Assembly: GCF_024703895.1 (NCBI RefSeq)
Contig: NZ_CP087968.1
Span: forward strand, 1,488,001-1,552,000
From: Nocardioides sp. B-3
Lineage (GTDB): Bacteria; Actinomycetota; Actinomycetes; Propionibacteriales; Nocardioidaceae
Direction of reading: 5' to 3'
DNA: 64,000 bases
Position 1 is the stretch's first letter, and each line of letters opens with the position of its first letter. The notes below the pieces were generated by a model. The model saw only the letters and a list, made by a program, of their open reading frames with translations. It did no database searches and was not told the DNA's origin. Of the stretch, positions 12,666-21,000 are shown in pieces. The translations under genes and the position numbers were made by a program.

Positions 12666-12997
12666 AGAACCAAGCGAGGTTCGTCAGGGTGCCCGTGTTG
12701 GATGCCGAACCGCTGCTGGCGTACTCGACGCGCTGGCCGACCGGGACAGACCAGTACGCGTACTTCCGGGCCGCGGTGATGCCTCCCGTTCTCTGAACCG
12801 TGTAGGCGCCGCCGAGGTTCGGAAGGTAGGCGTTAAACGTGATGTTGTACTGGCCGTAGGCCTGCGTGGAAACGCTGCCGAAGTTGCACGTCTTCGCTCC
12901 CGAGGTTGCCCGAACCGGCCGTTGCCGTCCCCGCAGTCCCAAACACAATCGCGGTCGCGGTCGCGGTCGCTGCGAGAGTGACGATCATCCTCTTCAT
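12655..12997 (-). CDS. Small secreted protein with one cysteine pair, putative export substrate (one frame break)
   Basis: ATG 12997 has a strong ribosome site (GGGGAGG, 8 bp upstream). The product begins MKRMIVTLAATATATAIVFG, a signal peptide with a TATA|G-type cleavage region. The mature part continues in another frame after a break near 12910: KTCNFGSVSTQAYGQYNITF, a Gly/Tyr/Thr-rich middle, and the ending TNLAWFCDN. Two cysteines near the ends of about 85 mature residues could form a single disulfide. Size, signal peptide and position at the head of an adaptor/ABC operon resemble actinobacterial bacteriocin loci (lactococcin 972-like organisation), but the sequence is not clearly that family. 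The function is unknown. Confidence 0.7.
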
Positions 12998-13094
12998 GTT
13001 TTCCTCCCCGTTCATAGTGAATGCCTGACTGGCAACAGAAGAATGGACCTTGAGCGCCTTCGCAAGGGCCAACAGAAGGCGAACGATGGCTTAA

Positions 13095-14761
13095 CCTCGA
13101 TCCACCGATGAGCAGGGGCTGACTGGTCGGGGTCGCTGACGACGGGTCATCGGGTGTGTGGGCGTGGCCATCCGTCTGGCCTCGCTGCCGGGTTGTTCCG
13201 GGTTGGTCTTCGTGCCGGTCTCGGCTGGGGTGGTCAGGCCGTCGGTGTTGGTGGTGGGCGTCCGCAGGCCCGGGTGAACAGGTCGCTCCAATCTGTCTCC
13301 CGGGGCCAGTGCGCCGGGAGGTGCAAGGTCACCCGGCGTGCGGAGGACGCGACCCGGGCCGGCACCGTGATGACTTTGCGACGGATCGTCGCGGTCGTGG
13401 CCTTGGCCAGCCCGGGGCTGGTCAGGGTCGCGGCGGCTCGGGTCAGGTTGAACGCCATCACGGCCAGCACGAGCCGAGGCTGCGTTGGCGGCGAACTTGC
13501 CCGAAGGCAGGTGCGCCAGCGCGGAGTGCTTCAGATCGGCGTGGACCTGCTCGATGATCGCGTGACCACGGTGGGTCTTGTCCGCGGCCACGGTGTCGGC
13601 CACGGCCGGGTCGGTGGTGGTGAAGAACGCGTGGAAGCGCCGGGTGTCGAACAACGTCTCCTGCCCTGCGTTCTTGCCCGGGTTGAGGTCCGGGATCCGG
13701 CGCACCACGAGCCGTCCGGGGACCTGCTCGGCCTTCTTCTTCGAAGTGAACGCGGTGAACCCAATCTCGGAGACCTCGGCGCGAGAGACCCGGGTCTGGG
13801 TCTGCTCGTCGAAGACCGCGTCGGTGTACTCGATGGGAGTCCACGCATCGTCACCGATGCTGGCGATCGCCGCCTTGACCTTGGGATCCATCCGGACGGT
13901 TACCGACACATCGGCGCCGCCGCGGATCGCGGCACCAACGGTGGCGTGGCCGTAGAACGCGCTGTCGGCACGCACCAACACCTTGGCCGAGGACAACGAG
14001 GCGACCGTCTTCAACGCGTCCGCGATCAGCTCGGCCGCGCCCCTGCGGCGAACCACACGAGCCCTTCCGCAGTCGCTGAGCCACGATCACCGGTGCGGAC
14101 TGGGTTGTGGTCGCCGTGGCGAGGAGTGCGTTGAGTCCGCGGACGCCGGAGTAGCCGTAGCCCGAACCCTGCTTGGCGTAGCCGTGGACCTCGATGATGG
14201 TGTCGTCGATGTCGAGCATCACCCGCTCAGCGGTGCCAGCCGAGGAGACGACCAGCGGGGTCCGGGCTGCCAGCCGGCCCAGGAACCGGGAGGCCACGGC
14301 GTCGAGCTGACGGACGTGACCGAAGGTGAACGACCGCAAGAACGAACCCAGCGTTGAGGGTGCGTAGGCGTTGGTGAAGACCCGGCCCATCCCGCCGTGA
14401 CGCAACAGCGCCATGTCGTCGATGGAGTCGGCGCCAGCGACCATCCCGGCGACCAGCGAGGTGACCTTCAAGCCGGCGTTGGCGCCCTTGTCGGTCGGCA
14501 CGCTCAGATGCGTGTGAGCGAGTTCCCGGAGCCCGGCGGACCGGGCGAGAGTCAGGACCGGGACCAACCCGGCGGACGACACGAGATTCGGATCGTCGAA
14601 CACCGCTGAGGTCGCGGCCGACGTGTGGCAAAGTTGCATCTACGAGATGCCCTTCGTACTTGGTGGAATTGGGACCCTGAAGAAGTCCGATTTTCCCAGC
14701 ACGTAAGGGCATTCTCACTTCACGACGCGCTCACAACCCCAAGTTCATCGGTGGATCGAGG
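13095..14761 (-). mobile_element. IS1380-family insertion sequence
   Basis: A 1667-bp element with 17-bp perfect terminal inverted repeats (CCTCGATCCACCGATGA at 13095-13111, its complement at 14745-14761), flanked by a 5-bp target duplication CTTAA (13090-13094 and 14762-14766). It holds one transposase gene. It lies 98 bp upstream of the small secreted-protein ATG, so that gene's original promoter region may be shortened. Confidence 0.93.
13234..14639 (-). CDS. IS1380-family transposase (frame breaks)
   Basis: DDE transposase of about 465 residues. It begins at ATG 14639 (MQLCHTSAATSAVFDDPNLV). Family features are the first Asp region MLDIDDTIIEVHGYAKQGSG, the second catalytic region VLVRADSAFYGHATVGA, and the C-terminal block RRFHAFFTTTDPAVADTV with IIEQVHADLKHSALAHLP carrying the Glu. 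It ends with a block NLTRAAATLTSPGLAKATTA. Frame changes occur near 14060 and 13480. If these are sequence errors the transposase may be functional; the intact ends and target duplication suggest recent insertion. Confidence 0.9.
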
Positions 14762-14816
14762 CTTAACAGCCCCGCGAGCCCATGGCCGAACGGGTCGTCC
14801 GGCCATGTCTGCAGGC

Positions 14817-15485
14817 TCAGGCCGTCAGTTGAGCGTCGACTCCATACCCTGCGAGCAATCCGATGAGGGCGTCGTGCCCCTGCTCGACGTCCCAGACCAC
14901 GGCCCGGAGGCCTGCCACCAGCGCGCCCTCGACATTCCTGACACTGTCGTCGACGAATAGGATCGTCGACGGCTCGGCACCGATCCTGCAGGCGGCCTCG
15001 GTGAAGAAGGCAGGGTCGGGTTTGGCGACTCCGAGGTCGTAGGAGTAGCAGCTGATGTCGAAGACTTCGTCATACCCGAGCACCGTGCGCATGTGACCGC
15101 CCCGATGGTGCTCTCGGTTGGTGCCCGTGTGGACGCCGTACCCGTTACGACGCAACGCTTCAACGACCGCGAACGACTCCTCGATCCGCTCGATCCGGTG
15201 CCACACATCGCGGCAGAAGACATCGACCGGCTCCGTCACGCCGTACTCAACAAGCGTCGCGGCGAGCACTGGCAGATAGTCGCCCTCGCCGGCCAAGGTC
15301 GGGAGCTCGTCCCTAAACGCCTGCTGCAGGAACTCCCGCGCCCGGTCGCCCGGGTAGGGCTCCATTGCGGCATACAAGCCGCCCGGGGCGATCTGCAGAA
15401 CCCCGTCAGCGTCGAATAGGACATGCCGGATCGCCGAAGCACCGAGCAGGTGATCGAGTGAGTCCTCCCGAGCTCGGCATTCCAT
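14817..15485 (-). CDS. HAD-superfamily hydrolase
   Basis: An intact 222-residue protein starting at ATG 15485 (MECRAREDSLDHL). Motif I is LFDADGVL, motif II is probably the VHTGTNREHH segment, motif III is the lysine in GVAKPDPAFF, and motif IV is ILFVDDSVRNVEGA. This is the HAD-IA haloacid-dehalogenase/phosphatase pattern. The substrate cannot be told. A longer frame reaches 15695, but the upstream part looks non-coding. It lies on the integrative element just right of the IS. Confidence 0.85.
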   Translation of the reverse strand: MECRAREDSLDHLLGASAIRHVLFDADGVLQIAPGGLYAAMEPYPGDRAREFLQQAFRDELPTLAGEGDYLPVLAATLVEYGVTEPVDVFCRDVWHRIERIEESFAVVEALRRNGYGVHTGTNREHHRGGHMRTVLGYDEVFDISCYSYDLGVAKPDPAFFTEAACRIGAEPSTILFVDDSVRNVEGALVAGLRAVVWDVEQGHDALIGLLAGYGVDAQLTA

Positions 15486-15792
15486 ATTGTCCGAGATCAA
15501 CCTGACCCGTGGGTCTTCGTTCGCCACTCGCAGGAGCGTACATAGGACGGGTAGCGAAGGCTCCCGGCCGACTCTCACGCTCCTACCGAAAACGACCGAA
15601 TCTGGTGCGTTGTGAGAGCCACAAGGTGAGGCGCCATATCGTCCCCACGGTTGAGAATGGCCGCGACGTGTGAAGGATGCACCTCCGCTAGGCATGGCAG
15701 GATCCTGCGAGCGTCGAAGTGCGGCTGGTGGCCACGGCTATCGTCGTTACCAGAATCCTCGTCCAGGGGCCACAGACCACGGAGGTCACGCG
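15486..15792. promoter_or_regulatory. Divergent intergenic region with an isolated operator-like motif
   Basis: This 307-bp gap separates the HAD hydrolase from the next plus-strand gene. At 15588-15611 it holds CCGAATCTGGT within a GAAAACG...GCGTT frame, matching the complement of the palindrome at 8969-8992. Promoters for both genes are expected here. I see no small gene. Confidence 0.4.
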
Positions 15793-16296
15793 ATGAAGGT
15801 GCAGGGCAATCCGCGCAACGCTGTTCGCGACGTCGTCATCGCCGAGTACAGCCCCGTTGAGGACTCCTTCGAGATCGTCAGGGAGAAGCACGTCGGCGGG
15901 GACGCAACGTTCGCTGTGACGTTCGAAGACAGAAAGGGTGCGCAGCGACAGGGCGTCTTCGGTCTGCGCGTGCATCGGGGAGGAGCGTGGCAGCGTTCCG
16001 GCGGCTTCATGGGAAGCGCGCATCTCACCGGTGATCGTGATGTCTGGCAGACGTGGGGAGGCTGGGGCGGAGGTTCGGGCGAGAGAGCCGTCTTCGGAGG
16101 CTGGGTCGCCATCCCGACAGCTGTTTCCGCCCGAGCCACCGACGCTATGCAGGGGCGGATCCTCGAAGACGTTGTGGAGGACGGGGTAGTGCTGTTCATG
16201 TACAAGGGGGAGTTCGGACTCGACAATGCCCGACTGGAGTTGCTCGACGCAGAAGGGCGGATCCTGAGGACGGGCCCAATGCATCGCAGACCCTGA
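15793..16296 (+). CDS. Hypothetical protein
   Basis: An intact 167-residue cytosolic protein with a good ribosome site (GGAGG, 8 bp before ATG 15793). It begins MKVQGNPRNAVRDVVIAEYS. The composition is beta-rich with many Gly/Trp/Arg (WQTWGGWGGGSGERAVFGGW) and there is no signal peptide or membrane helix. I do not recognise the family. It stands alone on the plus strand of the integrative element. Confidence 0.75.
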   Translation: MKVQGNPRNAVRDVVIAEYSPVEDSFEIVREKHVGGDATFAVTFEDRKGAQRQGVFGLRVHRGGAWQRSGGFMGSAHLTGDRDVWQTWGGWGGGSGERAVFGGWVAIPTAVSARATDAMQGRILEDVVEDGVVLFMYKGEFGLDNARLELLDAEGRILRTGPMHRRP

Positions 16297-16514
16297 CGCG
16301 TTGGACCGCGAGTCCACCACGCTACGTTTGCCGCAGATGGGCGCTTCTCGCTGAACCAACTGTCAGCAGACGCAATTGCAGGAAGCGAGAGTTGCCTGAC
16401 GCCGAGCTTGAATCGTCGGCATGTAACCGCGTGACACCCGTGTGAGTCAGAGATCTTCGCGCCGGCGTTGAATCAGTGGAACGCGTCCTACGCCGCATGG
16501 GCGCGATTGCCTTC

Positions 16515-16946
16515 TCAGGACAACGAGGCACGCTTTCGCAACTCGTTGACACATTGCATCGCTCGCTTGCGACGCGGCGCCCAACCATCCTTGGGACGCA
16601 CGGCCACGGCGAACGCGAGCAGGCCAAGGAAGACCCAGACGATCATCCGGGCAAGTGCATGGGTCGCCTCAGAGTCGAACCTCCCCATGACGCTGGCGGG
16701 TACCATTGCCAATAGCGGCCCCAGCGGCGAAACGACCGTGAGTTCTGACAAACCATTCGCTTGGAGCCGGGGCGTCAGGGCAAACGTCGATGCAGACGGA
16801 ATTAGCACCATAAGAGCGGCGGTCGCAGTGCGTCGAAACGTCACGGCAGCCGCCGTGGCAAGGATTGCGACATAGAGTTGAACGCCTAACGACTGCCATA
16901 GCGCGGCGAACGACAGGACACCTGTGGAACCGAAGGATCCGTGCAT
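16515..16946 (-). CDS. Hypothetical small membrane protein
   Basis: A 143-residue frame starting at ATG 16946 (MHGSFGSTGVLSF) with about four hydrophobic segments (FAALWQSLGVQLYVAILATAAAV; TAALMVLIPSASTFAL; LTVVSPLGPLLAMVPASVMG; MIVWVFLGLLAFAVAV) and a basic C-terminus (RRKRAMQCVNELRKR). I do not recognise the family; it could be the end of a larger permease. The 218 bp between it and the previous gene show nothing clear. Confidence 0.5.
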   Translation of the reverse strand: MHGSFGSTGVLSFAALWQSLGVQLYVAILATAAAVTFRRTATAALMVLIPSASTFALTPRLQANGLSELTVVSPLGPLLAMVPASVMGRFDSEATHALARMIVWVFLGLLAFAVAVRPKDGWAPRRKRAMQCVNELRKRASLS

Positions 16947-17155
16947 TCAGAAGCGAGAGGTTTGAGGAGCGGCTGTGGTGAGGGGATGCGAGGAGCGGGT
17001 GTGTGGCTGTGGCGGATGTGAAGGAATGGGGCAGGTGGAGTGGCGGGGAGAGGTGAGGTTTGACCGAGGTCGGGGGTGAAGGGCAGCGAGCAAACGGGGA
17101 GGGCGCAGACGCTGCCGGTGGGGCATATCCCCGGACACAGTTTGTCGGCCCGGCC

Positions 17156-18433
17156 TCAGGGGGCGAGGGCGGTCAGCGGGGCCGTGACCGTCCCGTCGTC
17201 GGTGACCGGGATGGGCCCGGTTCCCGTGACCACGAGTCGGAACGCCGGCTCTCCGATCGCAGAGGTGTCGACCTGTGCGATCACCGCCTGCAGCGAGGTG
17301 GCCCCAACGGTGAACTGCTGGCCGCCGAGCTTGACCTCGACCGCACCCCAGCGCCCGTCGGGGGAGCGTGATGATCGCGTCGATCTCCTTGTTGTTGGAG
17401 TCGCGATAGTGACTGACCTCGCCGTCGATAGGCGAGGCGAGCACGGTCAGGTCGTGAACGACGGCGCTCTCAAACAGTGTGCCGAGCGTCTTGAGGTCGC
17501 CCCGTAGCTGTTGGGGACCGGCACCGAGGGCCGCAGCGGCAAGGGCTGGGTCGACCAGGTGAAGCTTCGGTGAGGTACGCACCCTCGCGCGCGATCGCAA
17601 AGCCGGGGTCCACGGGCGCTGGGCCTCGACGATGAACAGTCGCTGGAGCAGGCCGACGTAGTTGCTGACGGTCTCCTCGTCGATCGCGGGCGCGACCGTG
17701 CGGATGTCGGCCGCGAGCGTCTTGTAGGTGACGTCGGAAGCGACCGATCGCGCGAGTGCGGCGACGAGTTGCTTGACCACCTCGGGCTCATGCCGGATGT
17801 CAGCGATGCGGTGGATGTCGGTGCGTGCGACGTCGTCGATGTAGCCACGCAGTCGATCCGATGCCTGAGGTGGTGAAAGCGCAGTCATCGCTGGGAAGCC
17901 GGGCCGCAGCAGGTTGTCGATGACGCTGTCGAGATCTGGGGCGGCGCCGAGATCGGTCTTGGGCAGGTCCCCGTCGAACAGCCCCGAGAGGCTCACTGCG
18001 CCTGTCGGTGCTTCGAGTTTCTCCCACCACGACATGGTCCGCTCACGCAGGCGCAGGAATCGTCCGGCTCCGGTGTGCCGGGTGACATCGTCCGGAGGAA
18101 CCGAGGAGCCCGTGAGGATGAACCGCCCGGGCTCTGCAGCGGAGTCAACGGCACGACGTACGAGGTTCCACAGTTCCGGGGCGATCTGCCACTCGTCGAG
18201 CAGCCCGGGCGCCTCGCCTTCGAGGAGTGAGCGCGGCGCTACTTCAGTAGGCGCTGGGCGTCGGCATCGTCGATGAAGACGTAGGAGGCCGCGGCGTGCA
18301 AGGCCGTCATGGTCTTGCCGCTCGCGCGCGCCCCCTCGATCACCACTGCCCCCGAGGCCGCGAGGGCGCGTTGCACCGCGCTGTCGATCACGCGCGGCCG
18401 GTAGTCGCGTCCCAGTACCGCAGCCGTATCCAT
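17156..18433 (-). CDS. AAA (AAA_14) / DUF4143 ATPase (two frame breaks)
   Basis: Starts MDTAAVLGRDYRPRVIDSAV. Walker A is EGARASGKTMTALHAA, Walker B-like YVFIDDADAQRLL, followed in another frame by LLEGEAPGLLDEWQIAPELW and ILTGSSVP (sensor). The C-terminal DUF4143 part has SNYVGLLQRLFIVEAQRPW, SPKLHLVDPALAAAALG and a nuclease-like KEIDAIITLP...EVKLG segment. Breaks lie near 18241 and 17365. Proteins of this class are widespread on mobile elements and their cellular role is unsettled. The corrected length is about 425 residues, normal. Confidence 0.88.
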
Positions 18434-18462
18434 GACGCCACCGTACCGGTCTCAGGCCGCTA

Positions 18463-18549
18463 TGCCGACGATTGCAGGGCTGCTAGGCGGATGATTGCAG
18501 GAGTTCTAACCGGATGTTTGCAGGATCTGTGGCCGGATGATTGCAGCCG
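18463..18549. repeat. Four iterons with an exact 23-bp period
   Basis: The core TTGCAG starts at 18472, 18495, 18518 and 18541, exactly 23 bp apart, with consensus CGGATGATTGCAGG; the outer copies are slightly degenerate. The array lies between the start of the ATPase gene and attR. It could be a protein-binding array of the element or the multiple end repeats left by an IS21-type insertion. Confidence 0.75.
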
Positions 18550-18559
18550 CTGGCGGCAT

Positions 18560-18582
18560 CTCATGTGCTAACTCATGTGCTA
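18560..18582. repeat. Right pair of putative integrase arm sites
   Basis: CTCATGTGCTA occurs at 18560-18570 and 18572-18582, a 12-bp period. The heptamer ATGTGCT, the spacing and the orientation match the left pair at 6718-6736. Confidence 0.5.
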
Positions 18583-18701
18583 CCGACCCTGTAGATCCGT
18601 GTACTACAACGATGTCACTTGATACGCCGACATGGATTTCACGCCTGATTTGAGCGTGAATCGGGGTTCCAGGGCTCGAACGTGTTCGGGGATGATCGCC
18701 A

Positions 18702-18728
18702 GTTCGAATCCCCTATCCTCCGCCAGTG
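18702..18728. repeat. attR copy of the 27-bp attachment repeat
   Basis: Identical to 6634-6660. It carries the last part of tRNA-Ser (T-arm strand to CCA) without the rest of the tRNA, which marks the right end of the integrative element. Confidence 0.93.
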
Positions 18729-18748
18729 ACAGGTCCACGACCTGCGAA

Positions 18749-18784
18749 AACGCCGGATCAAGCCCACCAGTTTGAGCCGGCGTT
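18749..18784 (+). terminator. Hairpin terminator, originally downstream of tRNA-Ser(GGA)
   Basis: AACGCCGG with inner ATCAA pairs with TTTGA and GCCGGCGTT, followed by CTTTCG. It lies 20 bp after attR, so before integration it would have directly followed the tRNA gene. Confidence 0.6.
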
Positions 18785-18828
18785 CTTTCGTTCGCAGGAA
18801 GTTCAGTCTCATCTCCAGTCTCATCTCA

Positions 18829-18848
18829 ACTTGAAGATGTTTGCAAGT
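18829..18848. promoter_or_regulatory. Candidate ArsR operator
   Basis: An inverted repeat ACTTG-10 bp-CAAGT upstream of the ArsR gene, in a locally AT-rich stretch. Just before it, CAGTCTCATCTC is tandemly repeated (18804-18827). Autoregulation at such sites is usual for ArsR proteins; the assignment is inferred. Confidence 0.4.
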
Positions 18849-18912
18849 CGTGTAGTCTTCATGCCACCGAGTCGTCGACGGCGCGGACACGAAGCACGGA
18901 GGGAGCCGGCTC

Positions 18913-19250
18913 ATGAGCGTTCCGCTCTACCGGGCGAAGGCGGAGTTCTTCAGGACTCTCGGCCACCCCGCGCGCATCCGGATCCTCGAGCTGCTGTCCG
19001 AGCGAGACCATGCGGTGCACGAGCTGTTGGAGAAGATCGCCATCGAGCCCAGCAACCTCTCGCAGCAGCTGGCCGTGCTCCGGCGTTCATCCCTCGGTCA
19101 TCTCCCACCGCCCGGGGCGGCGAGGTGACCTACTCGATCAGCACTCCGGAGCTGCGAGACCTCCTGTTGGCGGCGCGCAGCATCCCGGCGGGGCTGGTCC
19201 ACGTGCAGGATGACGGCGATGCCCCGGTCCCCGGCACGCGTACGCAATGA
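18913..19250 (+). CDS. ArsR-family winged-helix repressor (one frame break)
   Basis: ATG 18913 follows GGAGGGA. The winged HTH is clear: YRAKAEFFRTLGHPARIRIL, then LLEKIAIEPSNLSQQLAVLR (recognition helix) and, after a frame break near 19088, the wing GGEVTYSISTPELRDLLLAA. It ends PVPGTRTQ. No cysteine or metal-binding cluster is evident, so it may sense something other than metal. The stop overlaps the SulP start (ATGA), which ties its regulation to the transporter and adenylate kinase downstream. Confidence 0.88.
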
Positions 19251-20960
19251 CACGCCCCTCCGCGTTCACCCCCGCACCCTCCCGGCCGGGCTCACCGCGG
19301 TAGCACGGCGCATCTCCGCGCTGCTCCCACGGGTCAGCGACTGGAGCCACGCGCGCCCGGGTCGTGATGTCACTGCGGGGCTGATGGTCGGCCCGGGTCG
19401 CGCTCCCGCTCGCCCCGGGCTTCGGCGTCAACTCCGGCATGGGCGCGGGTGCTGGCCTGATCACCGCGATCGTCGCCGGTGCCGTGGCGGCCGTCTTCGG
19501 TGGCAGCAGGGTTCAGGTCAGTGGACCCACCGGCGCGATGACCGTGGTGCTGGTGCCCATCATCGCGACCCACGGACCGGACGGGGTCCCGGTGGTCGGC
19601 CTGCTCGCCGGGCTGATCCCGGTCGCCCTCGGGTACGCCGGCGCCGGCCGCTTCATCCGTTACGTGCCCATTCCCGTCGTTGAAGGCTTCACCCCAGGGA
19701 ATTGCGGCGATCATCGCGCTGCAGCAGCTGCCCGCCGCCCTCGGCGTCGACGTGCAGGCCGAGAAGGTGCTGGTGCTGGCCGCACACGCCGTCAGCGCCC
19801 GGGCGGCCCATCCGGTGTGGGTTCCCGCCGGCCCGGCAGTGGGCGTGACGCTCGCCATCGTGGCGGTCGGTCGGGTCCGCCCGGGCCTTCCGGCGTCCCT
19901 GATCGCCCCGGCCGCAGCGACCGCGGCCAACTCGTTCCTCGACCCGGGGGCCGCGACGATCAGTCGGATCCCGACCGGTCTACCAGCGCCGCGCCTGCCC
20001 ACGATCGCCCTGTCCGACCCGGACGCCCTGCTGCTCCCGGCCGTGGCAGTGGCGGCACTCGCCGCACTTGAGAGCCTGCTCTCGGCCACCGTGGCTGACG
20101 CCATGAGTGTCGGCCACAGGCACGACTCCAACCGCGAGCTGGTCGGGCAGGGGCTCGCGAACCTTGCTTCGCCCCTGTTCGGCGGGATCCCGGCCACCGC
20201 GGCAATCGCCCGCACTGCGGTCAACATCCGGGCGGGAGCAACCTCGCGACTGGCCTCGCTGACGCACGCCCCGGTCCTGCTGGCGGTTGTCCCGGTCGCC
20301 GCCCGATGGGTCTCCGAGATCCCCCTCGCGGCGCTGGCCGGCGTCCTCATCGCGACAGCCATCCACATGATCCGGATCTCCAGCCTCCTCGCCCCGGCTC
20401 GCTCGACTCGCGGGGATGCCGCAGTCCCGGCCATCACAGCGGGCGCCACTGTCCTCTTCGACTCGGTCACCGCGGTGCTCCTCGGTCTGGTGGTCGCAGG
20501 ATTCGTCGCCCTGCAACAGACCGCGAGGACCGCCCGTCTGGACGAGATGCCCCTCGACGAGGCTGATCACACCGACGAGGAGCAGTCCCTCCTCGATGAG
20601 CACATCGTCGCCTACCGCATCGACGGACCCCTGTTCTTCGCCGCAGCGCACGACTTCCTGCTCGAGCTCGCGGACGTGAGCAACATCCGGGTCGTGATCC
20701 TGCGCATGTCGCGTGTCACCACCATCGACGCCACCGGGGCGCACGTCCCGGCCGACATCGTCAGCCGACTCGAGGGACGCGGCGTCACGGTCCTTCTCTC
20801 CGGGGTCCAGCCCGCCCACGAACAGGTGTTGCGGGAGCTGGGTGTGTACGGACACCTCGCCCATGAGCGCCACCTCTTCGACGACACCCCGGCCGCGATC
20901 ACCCACGCCCGACTGCATGCCTCCCGTGTCACGCACTCCCCTGCGGCTCCTGCCGAGTGA
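19247..20960 (+). CDS. SulP-family anion transporter with STAS domain (frame breaks)
   Basis: Starts at ATG 19247 inside the ArsR stop. N-terminal family motif ALLPRVSDWSHARPGRDVTAGL, then SGPTGAMTVVLVPIIATHG, VEGFT, ALESLLSATVADAMSVG and GGIPATAAIARTAVNIRAG (conserved SulP core), about 11 helices. Residues from IVAYRIDGPLFFAAAHDFL form a C-terminal STAS domain with the VTTIDATGAH box. Breaks lie near 19300, 19390 and 19695. SulP proteins carry sulfate, bicarbonate or other anions; the substrate is not determined here. It sits between ArsR and an adenylate kinase. Confidence 0.92.
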
Positions 20961-21000
20961 ACTTCCCCCTCAACAGCTCGAACATCTCGAAAGGAACCAC

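Larger units (their letters stand above)
6634..18728. mobile_element. 12.1-kb integrative element in tRNA-Ser(GGA)
   Basis: A 27-bp perfect direct repeat at 6634-6660 (the tRNA 3' end) and 18702-18728 bounds the element. Immediately inside the left end is a tyrosine integrase, followed by an XRE regulator and a divergent excisionase-type gene, the usual integration and excision module. Cargo is an adaptor/ABC exporter with a small secreted protein and a lipoprotein, an IS1380-type IS, a HAD hydrolase, three genes of unknown role and an AAA/DUF4143 ATPase. No capsid, tail, relaxase or FtsK-type transfer gene is visible, so it is an integrative element that may depend on a helper for transfer. 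Parts of it (9.2-12.7 kb) look less GC-rich than the flanks. Confidence 0.9.

Noticed and set aside
18463..18549. CRISPR array
   Set aside because: The repeat core is only about 13 bp with 10-bp gaps, much too short for repeat-spacer units, and no cas gene is present.
6568..18728. Prophage
   Set aside because: Integrase, XRE and excisionase are present, but no terminase, capsid, portal, tail or lysis genes were found.
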